Below are positions 25,113 through 34,270 of a stretch of DNA of 64,000 nucleotides, piece after piece. The stretch lies in the NCBI GenBank assembly GCA_903901975.1, contig CAIUTB010000118.1:62001-126000 (forward strand), given 5' to 3'. The notes under the pieces were generated by a model. That model ran no database searches. It saw only the letters and a program-made list of their open reading frames with translations, and was not told where the DNA came from. Numbering within the stretch: position 1 is the stretch's first letter; every line of letters starts with the position of its first letter. This DNA comes from an uncultured Bacteroidales bacterium (GTDB lineage Bacteria; Bacteroidota; Bacteroidia; Bacteroidales; Paludibacteraceae). The position numbers and the translations under genes are program-made.

Positions 25113-27863
25113 TTATTCTTTTACAATTTTATGAATGCTTCGTCCGCCGGTGGTATTTACTTCCAAAATATAAATTCCGCTACTCATTGAAGTCAAATCA
25201 ACTTCATTGGTACTTGATACAGATTTGATCTGAGCACCCTGTAGATTGTATACTCTGGCATTGAGTATGCTACTTGCTGAAGTAATATACACTTTCGAAA
25301 GAGTTGCTGTAGGGAAAACACTGCAATCAACATCAGCCTTCGGAGCACTTACTGCATTTGGCAAATTCACAATCCGATCCGTATAAATTAATAATTGTCC
25401 GGGTTGCATCGAAATGGTCATATTCGTATTGCTTACATTCAGGGTTTCTCCGGTTAGTAAGTTATACCAGGTTCCTGTACTTGGAAAAGTAGGATTGCCG
25501 GTAACGCTTATCGTTGGGTCAAAATTCCCTAAAACTATCATATTCAGACTTGAATGAGAAAGTGCAATTCTTCTTCCCTGACTCCAGTCAGCTGAACCAA
25601 CACTCGTAACATAAGAACCTTGAGTAAATGCTGTCGGGTATAGTTTCCTGAGTGTAATAATTTTGGCACAAGCATCCGCTGCAGCCTTACGTTGCGCTAA
25701 GTTTAACCAGGCCCACGCCTGTTGTTTTTCGTTTGTACGGCCTCCGTTTGAATTGATTGAATAATCATATCCCATTTCACCAAATTCATAAACCATTTTC
25801 GGTCCGGGTAATAATGTTGTAAATGCGATATTCAAAGGCACACGGTTAATGCGTGCTACTGAGTCTGTTTTCAATGATCCGGCACCATAAGTTTTTGCCT
25901 GAAAGAAATTGCGTTCTTCGTCATGACTTTCAGCATATCCAACCCATTGACGGGGTGACGAGATCATTCCTGACATATCGCTGCTGCTTTGATAGCCCAT
26001 CGCGGTTTGTGAATACACGCTATTCATATTGCGCCACAAATACATACCTTGTGAAGCCAGATAATCTTCTTCACTTCCTCCCACAAAATGTTCCAGAATA
26101 AACATGGTACTTCCTTTTACACTCTTAACCGCAGTATAATAATCATTCAAATTATTAACTCTCTGCTGATCATAGCTTGACTCTGTTCCTGAATTTTGAG
26201 TAAATCCCTTGGTTAAGTCCATACGATATCCATCAACTTTATATTCGGTTAACCAGTATTGCAATACGCGCTTAAAGTATTCTTTTGTACCGCTATAGCT
26301 GTGATTAAAGTCATTCAACACACTGAAACTATGAGGAGCAGTGACGTTCATCCATGGATTATTAGCTGCCGGGCGACTATTTGCCGCATCCCAGTAAAGC
26401 AGTGCAAATGGACAAATACCTGATGCCTGATTAAATACCATATCCAGAATCACCGCAATACCACGTTTATGACATTCGTCAATAAATTTCTTATAGGTTT
26501 CAGGCGTTCCGTAGGCCTTATCCGGAGCAAAATAATGGTTAGGATTGTAACCCCAGCTATTATTTCCATCAAATTCCTGAATTGGCATTAATTCAATAGC
26601 CGTTATTCCCAGATTCTTCAGATAATCAAGCTTTAGGATAGCAGCATCTAGCGATTTTTCTTTCGTAAAATCTCTCAATAACATTTCATAAATTACCAGA
26701 TTCTCTTTAGAAGGAACCGTGAAATTTGGAACTTCCCAGGCATAAGCCGTTTTTGCAGTCTGAAGGGTTGCCACCAGCCCATCTGTTTTTCCAACCGGAT
26801 AGGGTTTCAAATTTGGATAAATAGTATAATACTGATTAATCCATTGATCATTCCAGGGGTCAAGAACAAGTTCGGTATAGGGGTCGCTCGATTTGATAGT
26901 TCCATCCACTAAATACTGAAAACCGTACAATTTTCCGGGGGTTAATCCGCTTAGCGTTATCCACCAGTAATCACCATCTTTCTTCAACTGATACGCATTT
27001 AGTTGAGTCCAGTTATTAAAATCACCTATCAGGAAAACATTGCTTTTTCCGGGAGCTAGTAAAATTAGAGTGGCAGTTGTATTATCAATATAATTTATAC
27101 CGTCCTTCAATCCTGTCGGGCGAGCCTGACTTGTAACGGCAGCAGGTACACAAATATAGGCAGTATCATAAACAGTATTGATTCCGGCTGTTGCAGAAGC
27201 AATTAAGGTATAATCAGTTGCACTGCTGAATGTATAAGAAGTGGTGAGCGTGGTCGAATCTGTAGTAGATGATTTTATCACTGTACCATTCACTTTAATA
27301 TTTAAAGCAGCATTAACTGATGAAGCTATTTTAATGGGCGAAGTTGTTCCAATAGTTACAGCAGCATCTGCAGCCGGATTAATAAATGCAACATTTAATC
27401 CAGCCTGATACACATTGATCAGAATATCTGCACCACTGGCAGTTTTACCGGTTTTAGACCCATCCGCATTTCTGAAAACCATGGCAATTTGTTTGATGGC
27501 TTCACCTGAAGGAACGCCCAAAAAAGTCTGAATATCGGGACCAATGGTTAGTTTCCACATATTACCACTTACATAAGTCAACATATTTTTAGCTGTATTT
27601 GCTTTGGTATCACTTGCACTTGTTGGCCAGCTTGTCAGTACATATTTCCAATCGGAGGAGCTCGTACTCTTGGAAGTAATAACCCCAATATGTACATAAA
27701 CTCCACTTGTAAGACCTATTAAACCGGCAGATCCTAAGGAAGCATCATAATTTAGTACAAATGGGCAACTGGTTTGAGTAATAAAGGTGGGAGTGGTACT
27801 AACTTGTGCCCAAGTCAGGAATGTGCTAAACAATACTATAAGTGAAAAGATATTTTTTTTCAT
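25113..27863 (-). CDS. Secreted GH13 alpha-amylase with T9SS sorting domain
   Basis: A 916-residue secreted starch hydrolase. Order: signal peptide (1-19), an N-terminal region of beta type (about 25-165, DUF4961-like), an Ig-like part, a CBM48-like module (VFLIGDFNNWTQ, about 270-345), the GH13 barrel, and a C-terminal type IX sorting domain (about 845-916, ending GRSIHKIVKE). Catalytic residues are Asp in GYRMDLTKG (about 545), Glu in FILEHF (about 588) and Asp in ESHDEE (about 646). Conserved region I reads DMVFNQ, with Gln where most GH13 enzymes have His. It has its own promoter and LacI-type operator and is separated from susD by a terminator. Confidence 0.9.
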   Translation of the reverse strand: MKKNIFSLIVLFSTFLTWAQVSTTPTFITQTSCPFVLNYDASLGSAGLIGLTSGVYVHIGVITSKSTSSSDWKYVLTSWPTSASDTKANTAKNMLTYVSGNMWKLTIGPDIQTFLGVPSGEAIKQIAMVFRNADGSKTGKTASGADILINVYQAGLNVAFINPAADAAVTIGTTSPIKIASSVNAALNIKVNGTVIKSSTTDSTTLTTSYTFSSATDYTLIASATAGINTVYDTAYICVPAAVTSQARPTGLKDGINYIDNTTATLILLAPGKSNVFLIGDFNNWTQLNAYQLKKDGDYWWITLSGLTPGKLYGFQYLVDGTIKSSDPYTELVLDPWNDQWINQYYTIYPNLKPYPVGKTDGLVATLQTAKTAYAWEVPNFTVPSKENLVIYEMLLRDFTKEKSLDAAILKLDYLKNLGITAIELMPIQEFDGNNSWGYNPNHYFAPDKAYGTPETYKKFIDECHKRGIAVILDMVFNQASGICPFALLYWDAANSRPAANNPWMNVTAPHSFSVLNDFNHSYSGTKEYFKRVLQYWLTEYKVDGYRMDLTKGFTQNSGTESSYDQQRVNNLNDYYTAVKSVKGSTMFILEHFVGGSEEDYLASQGMYLWRNMNSVYSQTAMGYQSSSDMSGMISSPRQWVGYAESHDEERNFFQAKTYGAGSLKTDSVARINRVPLNIAFTTLLPGPKMVYEFGEMGYDYSINSNGGRTNEKQQAWAWLNLAQRKAAADACAKIITLRKLYPTAFTQGSYVTSVGSADWSQGRRIALSHSSLNMIVLGNFDPTISVTGNPTFPSTGTWYNLLTGETLNVSNTNMTISMQPGQLLIYTDRIVNLPNAVSAPKADVDCSVFPTATLSKVYITSASSILNARVYNLQGAQIKSVSSTNEVDLTSMSSGIYILEVNTTGGRSIHKIVKE

Positions 27864-27909
27864 ACAATCGGGTTGATTTAAGTTTGTAATCGTTGTGTAT
27901 AATGTTTAG

Positions 27910-27917
27910 CAAAAATA
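27910..27917 (-). promoter_or_regulatory. Promoter -7 box of the secreted amylase gene
   Basis: TATTTTTG on the - strand. The surrounding + strand words TAGCAAAAATAG and GTATTA recur at the susC promoter. Confidence 0.65.
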
Positions 27918-27972
27918 GCGTATTATTATGTTCATGTCCAATAAAATACAATTTGTTGACGTAATTTATATT

Positions 27973-27984
27973 GCAAACGTTTGC
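27973..27984. promoter_or_regulatory. LacI-family operator upstream of the amylase gene
   Basis: Perfect palindrome GCAAACGTTTGC with central CG, typical of LacI-family sites. It lies 55 nt upstream of the amylase -7 box and is identical to the site at 33048-33059. Confidence 0.8.
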
Positions 27985-28010
27985 GAGGCAGTTCAAATTA
28001 GAAATACATC

Positions 28011-28044
28011 AAAAAAAAAGTTGGTCAAACAGACCAACTTTTTT
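28011..28044. terminator. Terminator downstream of susD
   Basis: A 13-bp stem (28014-28026 with 28032-28044, 5-nt loop) with A/T runs on both flanks. On the - strand it ends in nine T residues and should terminate susCD before the amylase gene. Confidence 0.88.
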
Positions 28045-28062
28045 AAAATAGTGTACAATTAA

Positions 28063-29703
28063 TTAATAACCCGGATTCTGAGTCAGATTTGGATTAGCAT
28101 TAATATCGGTAGAAGGTAACGGGAAGATATTCAAATCAGAACTAAAGCTTGTAACTGTCGGTGTTCCATCATCCGCAGGCGCCACTCCACCTTTCCAGTC
28201 CCAATTGTAGGTATTTGTTCCACCGTACTGATTAAAGCGAATTAAATCAGAACGACGATAACCTTCAAAGAAAAACTCTTTGGCTCTTTCATCAATGATA
28301 TTTTGTAAAGTTGGAGTAATAGCTAATGTTACTGCACCTGCACGAGATCTCAATGCATTAACAGCTTGTTGAGCAGTATATCCTCCAATTACCGCTGCAC
28401 CTCTTGTTACAGCTTCAGCATAATTCAGATAAGCTTCTGCTGCCCGCATAAATGGAACATCGGTATCTGTATATTGTACATCATGTGAGGCCGCCCCATC
28501 TGCCCTGACATTACTGTATTTTATAACCTGATATCCTTCTTTAAAAGTATTCATAGGCCCGATATTTAAAGCAGTACATACTGATTTTTTATCAAACAAG
28601 GCTCTGTTGTCTTTCATTGAAGCCAATATTGCTGTTGTTAAGTTTGTTGCATCTGAAAAGAAGGTTGAACCAGTAGGGAAAAACTTCTTCACCAGGCTGG
28701 CTCTGGCTCTGTTACCACCCCATCCTGCATTTGAACCCCAGCTTACCATACCATTTGTATGCGTTGATGCTATTAAGAATAAAGACCCACCCCAGCAGGT
28801 TGTTTTTATTCCATCCTGAGCTATTGCGAAAATTATTTCATTGGGGGCTAAATTGACAGTAGATCCATCAACTACTCCGGCATTATCTGCCATAAATAAT
28901 TGTTTGTAAGCCGGACATAAAGTATAACCCGAACTTGGATCAATTACTTTTTTCGCATAAATAGCGGCTGAATCCCATTTGGCAGTACCGGTATATACTT
29001 GTGCATTGAGAAATAACCTTGAACGTAACAACCAATTCGCAACAACATTTACCCGATAATATGGTTTAGCAACTCCGGCAGCATACATATCCGGCTCACA
29101 AGCTGCCAATTCTTTATTTACATAGGCATACAAATTTGCACGTGTAATTTGAGGTGCATAACCTTGAAGTAACACTGTTTCTGTGAATGGAACAGTACCA
29201 AACATATCCAACAGGTAATAGTAATTTAATGCACGCATAAAACGGGTTTCGGCACGTTGTCTGACAGATTTTGCATCAGTAAGACTGGCAGTTTGTTGCA
29301 GGAACTGATTACAAAGAGTGATATTGAAATAGAATCGGCCATACAATCCTTTAACCTGATCATGTGATGAAGACCATTTATTAAAGTTTAATTCGGGTAT
29401 ACCCGGGTCACCCCACGAGCACATGGCCTCATCGGTCGTTAACTCATTCAAATTCCAGATTAATCTCACAAAGGCTGATGTGCCTTCGTCAATACCGGCG
29501 ACATCCCCATTACCGGAAGGTCCTTCCTGACCAGTCAATGCTAAGGATGAATAGATCTTTGCAAATACACCGTCCTGATCAAATGTTTGAATTACACTTG
29601 GATCAATAGGTTCAACATTCAAATCGTTCACACATGACGTCATGCTGATTGCAAACACAAACGACAGAATGGGGATAATCAATTTTATATTTCTATATTT
29701 CAT
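28063..29703 (-). CDS. SusD/RagB family starch-binding outer-membrane lipoprotein
   Basis: A 546-residue lipoprotein with lipobox MTSC (Cys24). It has the family's TPR-rich helical body, with RFMRALNYYYLLDMFGTVPF near residues 150-170 and the C-terminal NALRSRAGAV...IIDERAKEFFFEGYRRSDLIRF region, which is diagnostic for SusD. It captures oligosaccharides on the cell surface and acts as a lid on the SusC channel. The gene starts 27 nt after susC, so both are co-transcribed, and a terminator follows. Locus context points to starch or maltodextrins as the ligand; the sequence does not prove this. No SusE/SusF-like lipoprotein gene follows. Confidence 0.95.
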   Translation of the reverse strand: MKYRNIKLIIPILSFVFAISMTSCVNDLNVEPIDPSVIQTFDQDGVFAKIYSSLALTGQEGPSGNGDVAGIDEGTSAFVRLIWNLNELTTDEAMCSWGDPGIPELNFNKWSSSHDQVKGLYGRFYFNITLCNQFLQQTASLTDAKSVRQRAETRFMRALNYYYLLDMFGTVPFTETVLLQGYAPQITRANLYAYVNKELAACEPDMYAAGVAKPYYRVNVVANWLLRSRLFLNAQVYTGTAKWDSAAIYAKKVIDPSSGYTLCPAYKQLFMADNAGVVDGSTVNLAPNEIIFAIAQDGIKTTCWGGSLFLIASTHTNGMVSWGSNAGWGGNRARASLVKKFFPTGSTFFSDATNLTTAILASMKDNRALFDKKSVCTALNIGPMNTFKEGYQVIKYSNVRADGAASHDVQYTDTDVPFMRAAEAYLNYAEAVTRGAAVIGGYTAQQAVNALRSRAGAVTLAITPTLQNIIDERAKEFFFEGYRRSDLIRFNQYGGTNTYNWDWKGGVAPADDGTPTVTSFSSDLNIFPLPSTDINANPNLTQNPGY

Positions 29704-29730
29704 AATGATTCTTTTTATAATGGTTTAAAA

Positions 29731-32700
29731 TTAGAAATTAAGGCTTAATCCAACCATAGTTATCATTGGTCGTGGGTAAATACTGTTATCAATTCCACCA
29801 TATACTTCAGGATCTAATCCTTTATAACTTGTAATAACAAATGGATTTTGAACAGTAGCATAAATACGACCACTTGAAATTGCTTTAAACAGGTTCTTAA
29901 AAGAGTAACCAAAGGTTATATTATCACAGCGTATAAATGATGCATTTTGAACAAAATAGTCCGACAAATAATAGTTTGTTGCATTTTTTGTAAAATTAGT
30001 CTCCAATGCCGAGCTCGGTTTATTAGAGAAGAAACCCGAAGATGACCAAACACCGGATGAACCAACATATGCACTACGAGCTGCAACATCATTATACATG
30101 TAATTGCCTAAACTTGCACGCAAAGTAAAACCTAAATCAAAGTTCTTATAAATGATTTTACTCGAAAATCCCATGGTTATATCTGCAGCTGGATTATGAA
30201 AGAAATAACGGTCGTCGTCATTAATTACTTGTTTGGCAGAAGGTATTTTCTTGCCATCAGCATCGAGCTTAAATGTACCATCTGGATTCTTATCATAGTC
30301 TATCGATCTATTTACAAATGAGCCTTCAATTGGTTTGCTCGTTATACTATCATAAACCTGCTGATAAACATAGAATGAACTGGCAGCGTGTCCTACGGAA
30401 TGAGCTTGAATATTATTTCCTGTACCGGAAGAAATACCTCCTGTAGCTACTATATAATTAGCTTTTGTACCACTAATTAATTTTGTAATTTCATTTTTAT
30501 TGTAGGTCACATTATAACCTATCTCCCAGGTTAAATTTTTAGTTGATATGGCTTTTGCGCTGATTGAAAATTCAAGTCCCTGATTATTCAGCGAACCGAT
30601 ATTACTGATAACCTGATTACTGAAGTTTGAACCGGCTGGGAGGTCAACTTTATTTAATAAGTCATTTGTTACCCTGTAATAATAATCCAACGAACCGGAG
30701 ATCCGCGAATTCAATAATCCAAAGTCTATCCCACCATTATAAGTGGTGGTTTGTTCCCATTTAAGAATTGAATTATAAACATTGGGTCTATATGTTGTAA
30801 TATACTCATTGTTATCACCAAGGGGATAATAAGCACCTACAATATTATTTTGATAAACAGGAATATATGGATAATCTCCCTGATTAATATTTTGTTGACC
30901 CGTAACTCCATACCCTAATCTAAACTTCAAATCCGATACCGTTTTGTTGTCTTTCAAAAAGTCTTCTTCGCTAACTTTCCAGGCAACAGCAGCTGCAGGG
31001 AAAAGAGCCCAACGATTTGCAGCAGAAAATCTGGAAGAACCGTCATCACGTAACGTAAATGTGGCTAAATATTTATTATTATAGGTATAGTTTAATCTAC
31101 CAAAAAACGAAACTAAATAATTTTCAGATTTCCATTCTTTTGCTTTATAACTATAACCACCAATATGACCTGTAACTGGATCAAGTACATTTGTTTCCAA
31201 ACCCTCATAAGAATTACTTCCCTCATGATGGAATTTCTGCCATTCGTAACCAGCCATTACATCGAACTTCTGTTTATCAATCTCTTTAGAGTATTGCATA
31301 TAATAGTTTAATGATTCATTTATTTTGCTGATTTCCTCCCAACCCTGTCGTCCATGATGCGTATCACTTCCCGACAATGAGTCAATGTATAAAGTTTGTA
31401 GACCACTGGCTGATTCAATTCCCAAATTTAAGTGTAATCTGAGTTCCGGTAAAAAATGACATTTATAGTCAAATTCAGCGCTGCCAATAAAATCTTTTGA
31501 ATTAGCCACATCCATTTTTTGGTTTAAGCTTGCAACCGGATTTTTCATTGATAGAGAATTGGCTATTGTAACCCCTTTATCAGTTGTATTCCATTGCCAG
31601 TATCCGCCAAAATTCTTTCTGTAGATATCACCATACCCCATAACAGGTTCAGTAGGATCCATTGAAGCTGCTGATCCCACCACACCACCATCGGCATATC
31701 TGTTTCTTACAAGCATTCCCTTTGCATTCAAATTTATTTTCAAATGATCGTCAAAAAGCGATGGATTAAGACTGAAAGCTCCGGTATATCGTTCAAAATT
31801 AGACGTTTTTATAATACCATTCTGATTTGTATAACCTACCGAAAAACGATATGGCATATTTTTAAAACCACCCATAACATTAATATTATGATCGGTACTT
31901 AATGCTGTTTGATATATTTCACTTTGCCAGTCTGTACTGTTTGTCCATTTTCCATTTTTATCAAGCCACATATAGGTATTGTTTATTTTGGAAAGAACAT
32001 CAGGTTTACCGGCATATAATGTTTTGACTAAATCTCTGAATTGATCACCGCTTAGGACATCAAGTGTCTTTTTGATATTACTTACCGACATGTTTCCTTC
32101 GTATGATATCCGTGGTTTAGAACCTTTTTCACCTTTCTTGGTGGTTATAATGATTACACCATTCGATGCACGTGAACCGTAAATAGCAGTTGCAGAAGCA
32201 TCTTTCAAGACTGTAAAAGTCTCAATATCATTCGGGTTAATTGCACTCAAAGGGTTTGCAACACCTTTTACTCCATCATTATCCATAGCCAGTCCATCAA
32301 TTACAATTAACGGATCGTTGCTGGCATTAAGTGATGAACCACCACGAATACGAATGGTTGCTCCACCACCCGGAGTACCACCTCCTGAAGTAACATTAAC
32401 ACCGGCAATTTTACCGGTAATCATGTCCTGAGCATTCGTGGTAAGACCTTTGTTTAATTTGTCCGGTTTAATGGCAGTCAGTGAACCGGTAGCATCGTTC
32501 TTCTTAACAACACCATAACCAATTGCAACCACCTCACCTAAAGCAATTGCATTTTCTTTTAATTGAATAAGTAGATTCTTTTTACCTGATACTGGAACTT
32601 CAACAGTTAGATAACCAAGGTATTTTACGACAAGGGTTGCATTAGTTGGAACCGAAATTGTAAATTGTCCATCTAAATTCGTAATAATACCTTTCGAGGT

Positions 32701-32865
32701 TCCCTTTTCCAGAATGCTTGCGCCGAGGATAGGTTCCCCGTTGGCAGCATCTTTCACAACTCCGGATACTGATATTTGTTGGGCATTGGCTGTTAAACCA
32801 AGAACAAACATCACAAATACGGCTACTAAAGCGCGTAATTTGGGCTTAAAGTGATTGTACTTCAT
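29731..32865 (-). CDS. SusC/RagA family TonB-dependent outer-membrane transporter
   Basis: A 1044-residue TonB-dependent transporter. Order: signal peptide (1-28, ending ANAQ), a carboxypeptidase-regulatory-like domain (about 31-108, VSGVVKDAANGEPILGASI), the SusC motif IGYGVVKKNDATGSL, a plug with IRIRGGSSLNASNDPLIVIDG and ATAIYGSRASNGVIIITTKKG, then a barrel ending in MVGLSLNF with terminal Phe. It imports oligosaccharides across the outer membrane with TonB energy, as a pair with SusD. It is the first gene of its operon and is divergent from the LacI-family gene. Its promoter and operator lie in the 380-nt gap. Confidence 0.96.
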   Translation of the reverse strand: MKYNHFKPKLRALVAVFVMFVLGLTANAQQISVSGVVKDAANGEPILGASILEKGTSKGIITNLDGQFTISVPTNATLVVKYLGYLTVEVPVSGKKNLLIQLKENAIALGEVVAIGYGVVKKNDATGSLTAIKPDKLNKGLTTNAQDMITGKIAGVNVTSGGGTPGGGATIRIRGGSSLNASNDPLIVIDGLAMDNDGVKGVANPLSAINPNDIETFTVLKDASATAIYGSRASNGVIIITTKKGEKGSKPRISYEGNMSVSNIKKTLDVLSGDQFRDLVKTLYAGKPDVLSKINNTYMWLDKNGKWTNSTDWQSEIYQTALSTDHNINVMGGFKNMPYRFSVGYTNQNGIIKTSNFERYTGAFSLNPSLFDDHLKINLNAKGMLVRNRYADGGVVGSAASMDPTEPVMGYGDIYRKNFGGYWQWNTTDKGVTIANSLSMKNPVASLNQKMDVANSKDFIGSAEFDYKCHFLPELRLHLNLGIESASGLQTLYIDSLSGSDTHHGRQGWEEISKINESLNYYMQYSKEIDKQKFDVMAGYEWQKFHHEGSNSYEGLETNVLDPVTGHIGGYSYKAKEWKSENYLVSFFGRLNYTYNNKYLATFTLRDDGSSRFSAANRWALFPAAAVAWKVSEEDFLKDNKTVSDLKFRLGYGVTGQQNINQGDYPYIPVYQNNIVGAYYPLGDNNEYITTYRPNVYNSILKWEQTTTYNGGIDFGLLNSRISGSLDYYYRVTNDLLNKVDLPAGSNFSNQVISNIGSLNNQGLEFSISAKAISTKNLTWEIGYNVTYNKNEITKLISGTKANYIVATGGISSGTGNNIQAHSVGHAASSFYVYQQVYDSITSKPIEGSFVNRSIDYDKNPDGTFKLDADGKKIPSAKQVINDDDRYFFHNPAADITMGFSSKIIYKNFDLGFTLRASLGNYMYNDVAARSAYVGSSGVWSSSGFFSNKPSSALETNFTKNATNYYLSDYFVQNASFIRCDNITFGYSFKNLFKAISSGRIYATVQNPFVITSYKGLDPEVYGGIDNSIYPRPMITMVGLSLNF

Positions 32866-32983
32866 GCATTAATTTTTTAAGGATTTAAAATTATTTTATT
32901 TTATTGTATCATTGAGGCATTCTGTACTTTAACTGATTTCAATTCAAATTAAAATAATCAAATGCGTTTATCAATTCATGTAG

Positions 32984-32991
32984 CAAAAATA
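32984..32991 (-). promoter_or_regulatory. Promoter -7 box of susCD
   Basis: TATTTTTG on the - strand, in the context TAGCAAAAATAGAGTATTA (+ strand), nearly identical to the amylase promoter context at 27907. Confidence 0.65.
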
Positions 32992-33047
32992 GAGTATTAA
33001 TAATTATGTGTAAACTCTGTTTAATAAATATAAATCGAAAAACCTAT

Positions 33048-33059
33048 GCAAACGTTTGC
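33048..33059. promoter_or_regulatory. LacI-family operator between susC and the regulator gene
   Basis: Perfect palindrome GCAAACGTTTGC, identical to 27973-27984. It is 56 nt upstream of the susC -7 box and 53 nt upstream of the regulator's own -7 box. Confidence 0.85.
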
Positions 33060-33112
33060 GAATTATATCTTTAAAATTCGCGGAAATAATTTTTTTTTCG
33101 GATAATCTGTTT

Positions 33113-33120
33113 TACATTTG
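33113..33120 (+). promoter_or_regulatory. Promoter -7 box of the LacI-family regulator operon
   Basis: TACATTTG matches TAnnTTTG; the predicted start is near 33127. Confidence 0.6.
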
Positions 33121-33245
33121 CATTATAATTATTTATACACAGGAAAATTGAACTTGTTCATTTTTCAATTTCAGACAATTATAATCTGATTTTCAAAACC
33201 TTACCTTAAATCACGCAGTAGTTATTTAATTTAAAGCATTTCGTA

Positions 33246-34262
33246 ATGGCTATGAAAAAAACTCCAATTACTATTAAAGACATTGCACGGGCATTGAATA
33301 TTTCCCCTTCTACTGTATCAAGAGCACTCAAGAATCACCCCGACATAAGTCAAGACACAAAAGACCGTGTTAATAAATATGCAAAGGATTATAATTATAA
33401 GCCGAACACATTGGCTTTAAGCTTAAGAATGAGCAGAAACAATACCATCGGGGTCATTGTGCCGGAAATAAATAATTATTTTTTCTCTTCTATTCTTTCC
33501 GGTATTGAACAAATTGCAAATCAGGAAGATTTCAATGTAATCATCTGCCAGTCAAGCGAGAACTACGAAAAAGAAGTTCGTGACACTAAAGCTTTAATTT
33601 CTACACGTGTTTCGGGCGTATTGGCTTCACTGTGTAAACATACTACTAACTACGACCATTTTCAGGATATAATTGACAGCGATATTCCGCTCGTGTTTTT
33701 CGACCGGATTTGTATCGGTATAAATACCGACCGCGTGGTGGTTGACGATTACGCAGGAGCTTATGCAGCGGTGGAATACCTTATTCAAACCGGTTGCAAG
33801 CGGATTGCATTCTACAGTTCACCTGTTCATTTAGAAATTTCCAAAAACAGAAAGAACGGTTATCTGGATGCACTCCGAAAATATGGTTTGCCTGTTGACG
33901 AAAGTCTCATCCGGGTTTGCGATACCCGCGAAGAAGCGATTATTATTACTCCCGAAATTCTGGATAGTCCCAACAGACCGGATGGCTTTTTTGCAATAAA
34001 TGACCATTGCGCAGCGGGAATTCTTTATTCTGTAAAATTAGCCAAACTAAGAGTGCCGGAAGATATTTCAATCTTTGGATTTTCAGATGGTGAATTGGCA
34101 AAGGCCTGTGATCCTATGCTTAGTACTGTCGAACAACATGGATTTGAGATGGGAAAACATGCTGCTAAACTCCTTCTCGACAAAATAAATGGTATCACTC
34201 ACGGACAATATTCAAATAAAATTGTGAAAACGAATTTAATTATTCGTGGAACGACAAAGTAA
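33246..34262 (+). CDS. LacI family transcriptional regulator of the starch locus
   Basis: A 338-residue regulator. The N-terminal helix-turn-helix is ITIKDIARALNISPSTVSRA (about 8-27), followed by the hinge helix region NTLALSLRMSRNNTIGVIVP. Residues about 65-338 form a periplasmic-binding-protein-like sugar domain (FDRI...DGFFAINDHCAAGIL). It starts a + strand operon of sugar genes and is divergent from susCD. It most probably binds the two GCAAACGTTTGC palindromes. Their position upstream of the -33 regions suggests activation, although the family is mainly known for repressors. An alternative start at codon 3 (MKKTP) is equally possible. Confidence 0.93.
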   Translation: MAMKKTPITIKDIARALNISPSTVSRALKNHPDISQDTKDRVNKYAKDYNYKPNTLALSLRMSRNNTIGVIVPEINNYFFSSILSGIEQIANQEDFNVIICQSSENYEKEVRDTKALISTRVSGVLASLCKHTTNYDHFQDIIDSDIPLVFFDRICIGINTDRVVVDDYAGAYAAVEYLIQTGCKRIAFYSSPVHLEISKNRKNGYLDALRKYGLPVDESLIRVCDTREEAIIITPEILDSPNRPDGFFAINDHCAAGILYSVKLAKLRVPEDISIFGFSDGELAKACDPMLSTVEQHGFEMGKHAAKLLLDKINGITHGQYSNKIVKTNLIIRGTTK

Positions 34263-34270
34263 AACAAAAC

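Larger units (their letters stand above)
32866..33245. other. Divergent regulatory region between susC and the LacI-family gene
   Basis: No coding signal. It carries one LacI-type operator (33048-33059) midway between two outward-facing promoter boxes (32984-32991 on -, 33113-33120 on +). Leaders are long: about 113 nt for susC and about 120 nt for the regulator gene. Confidence 0.75.
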
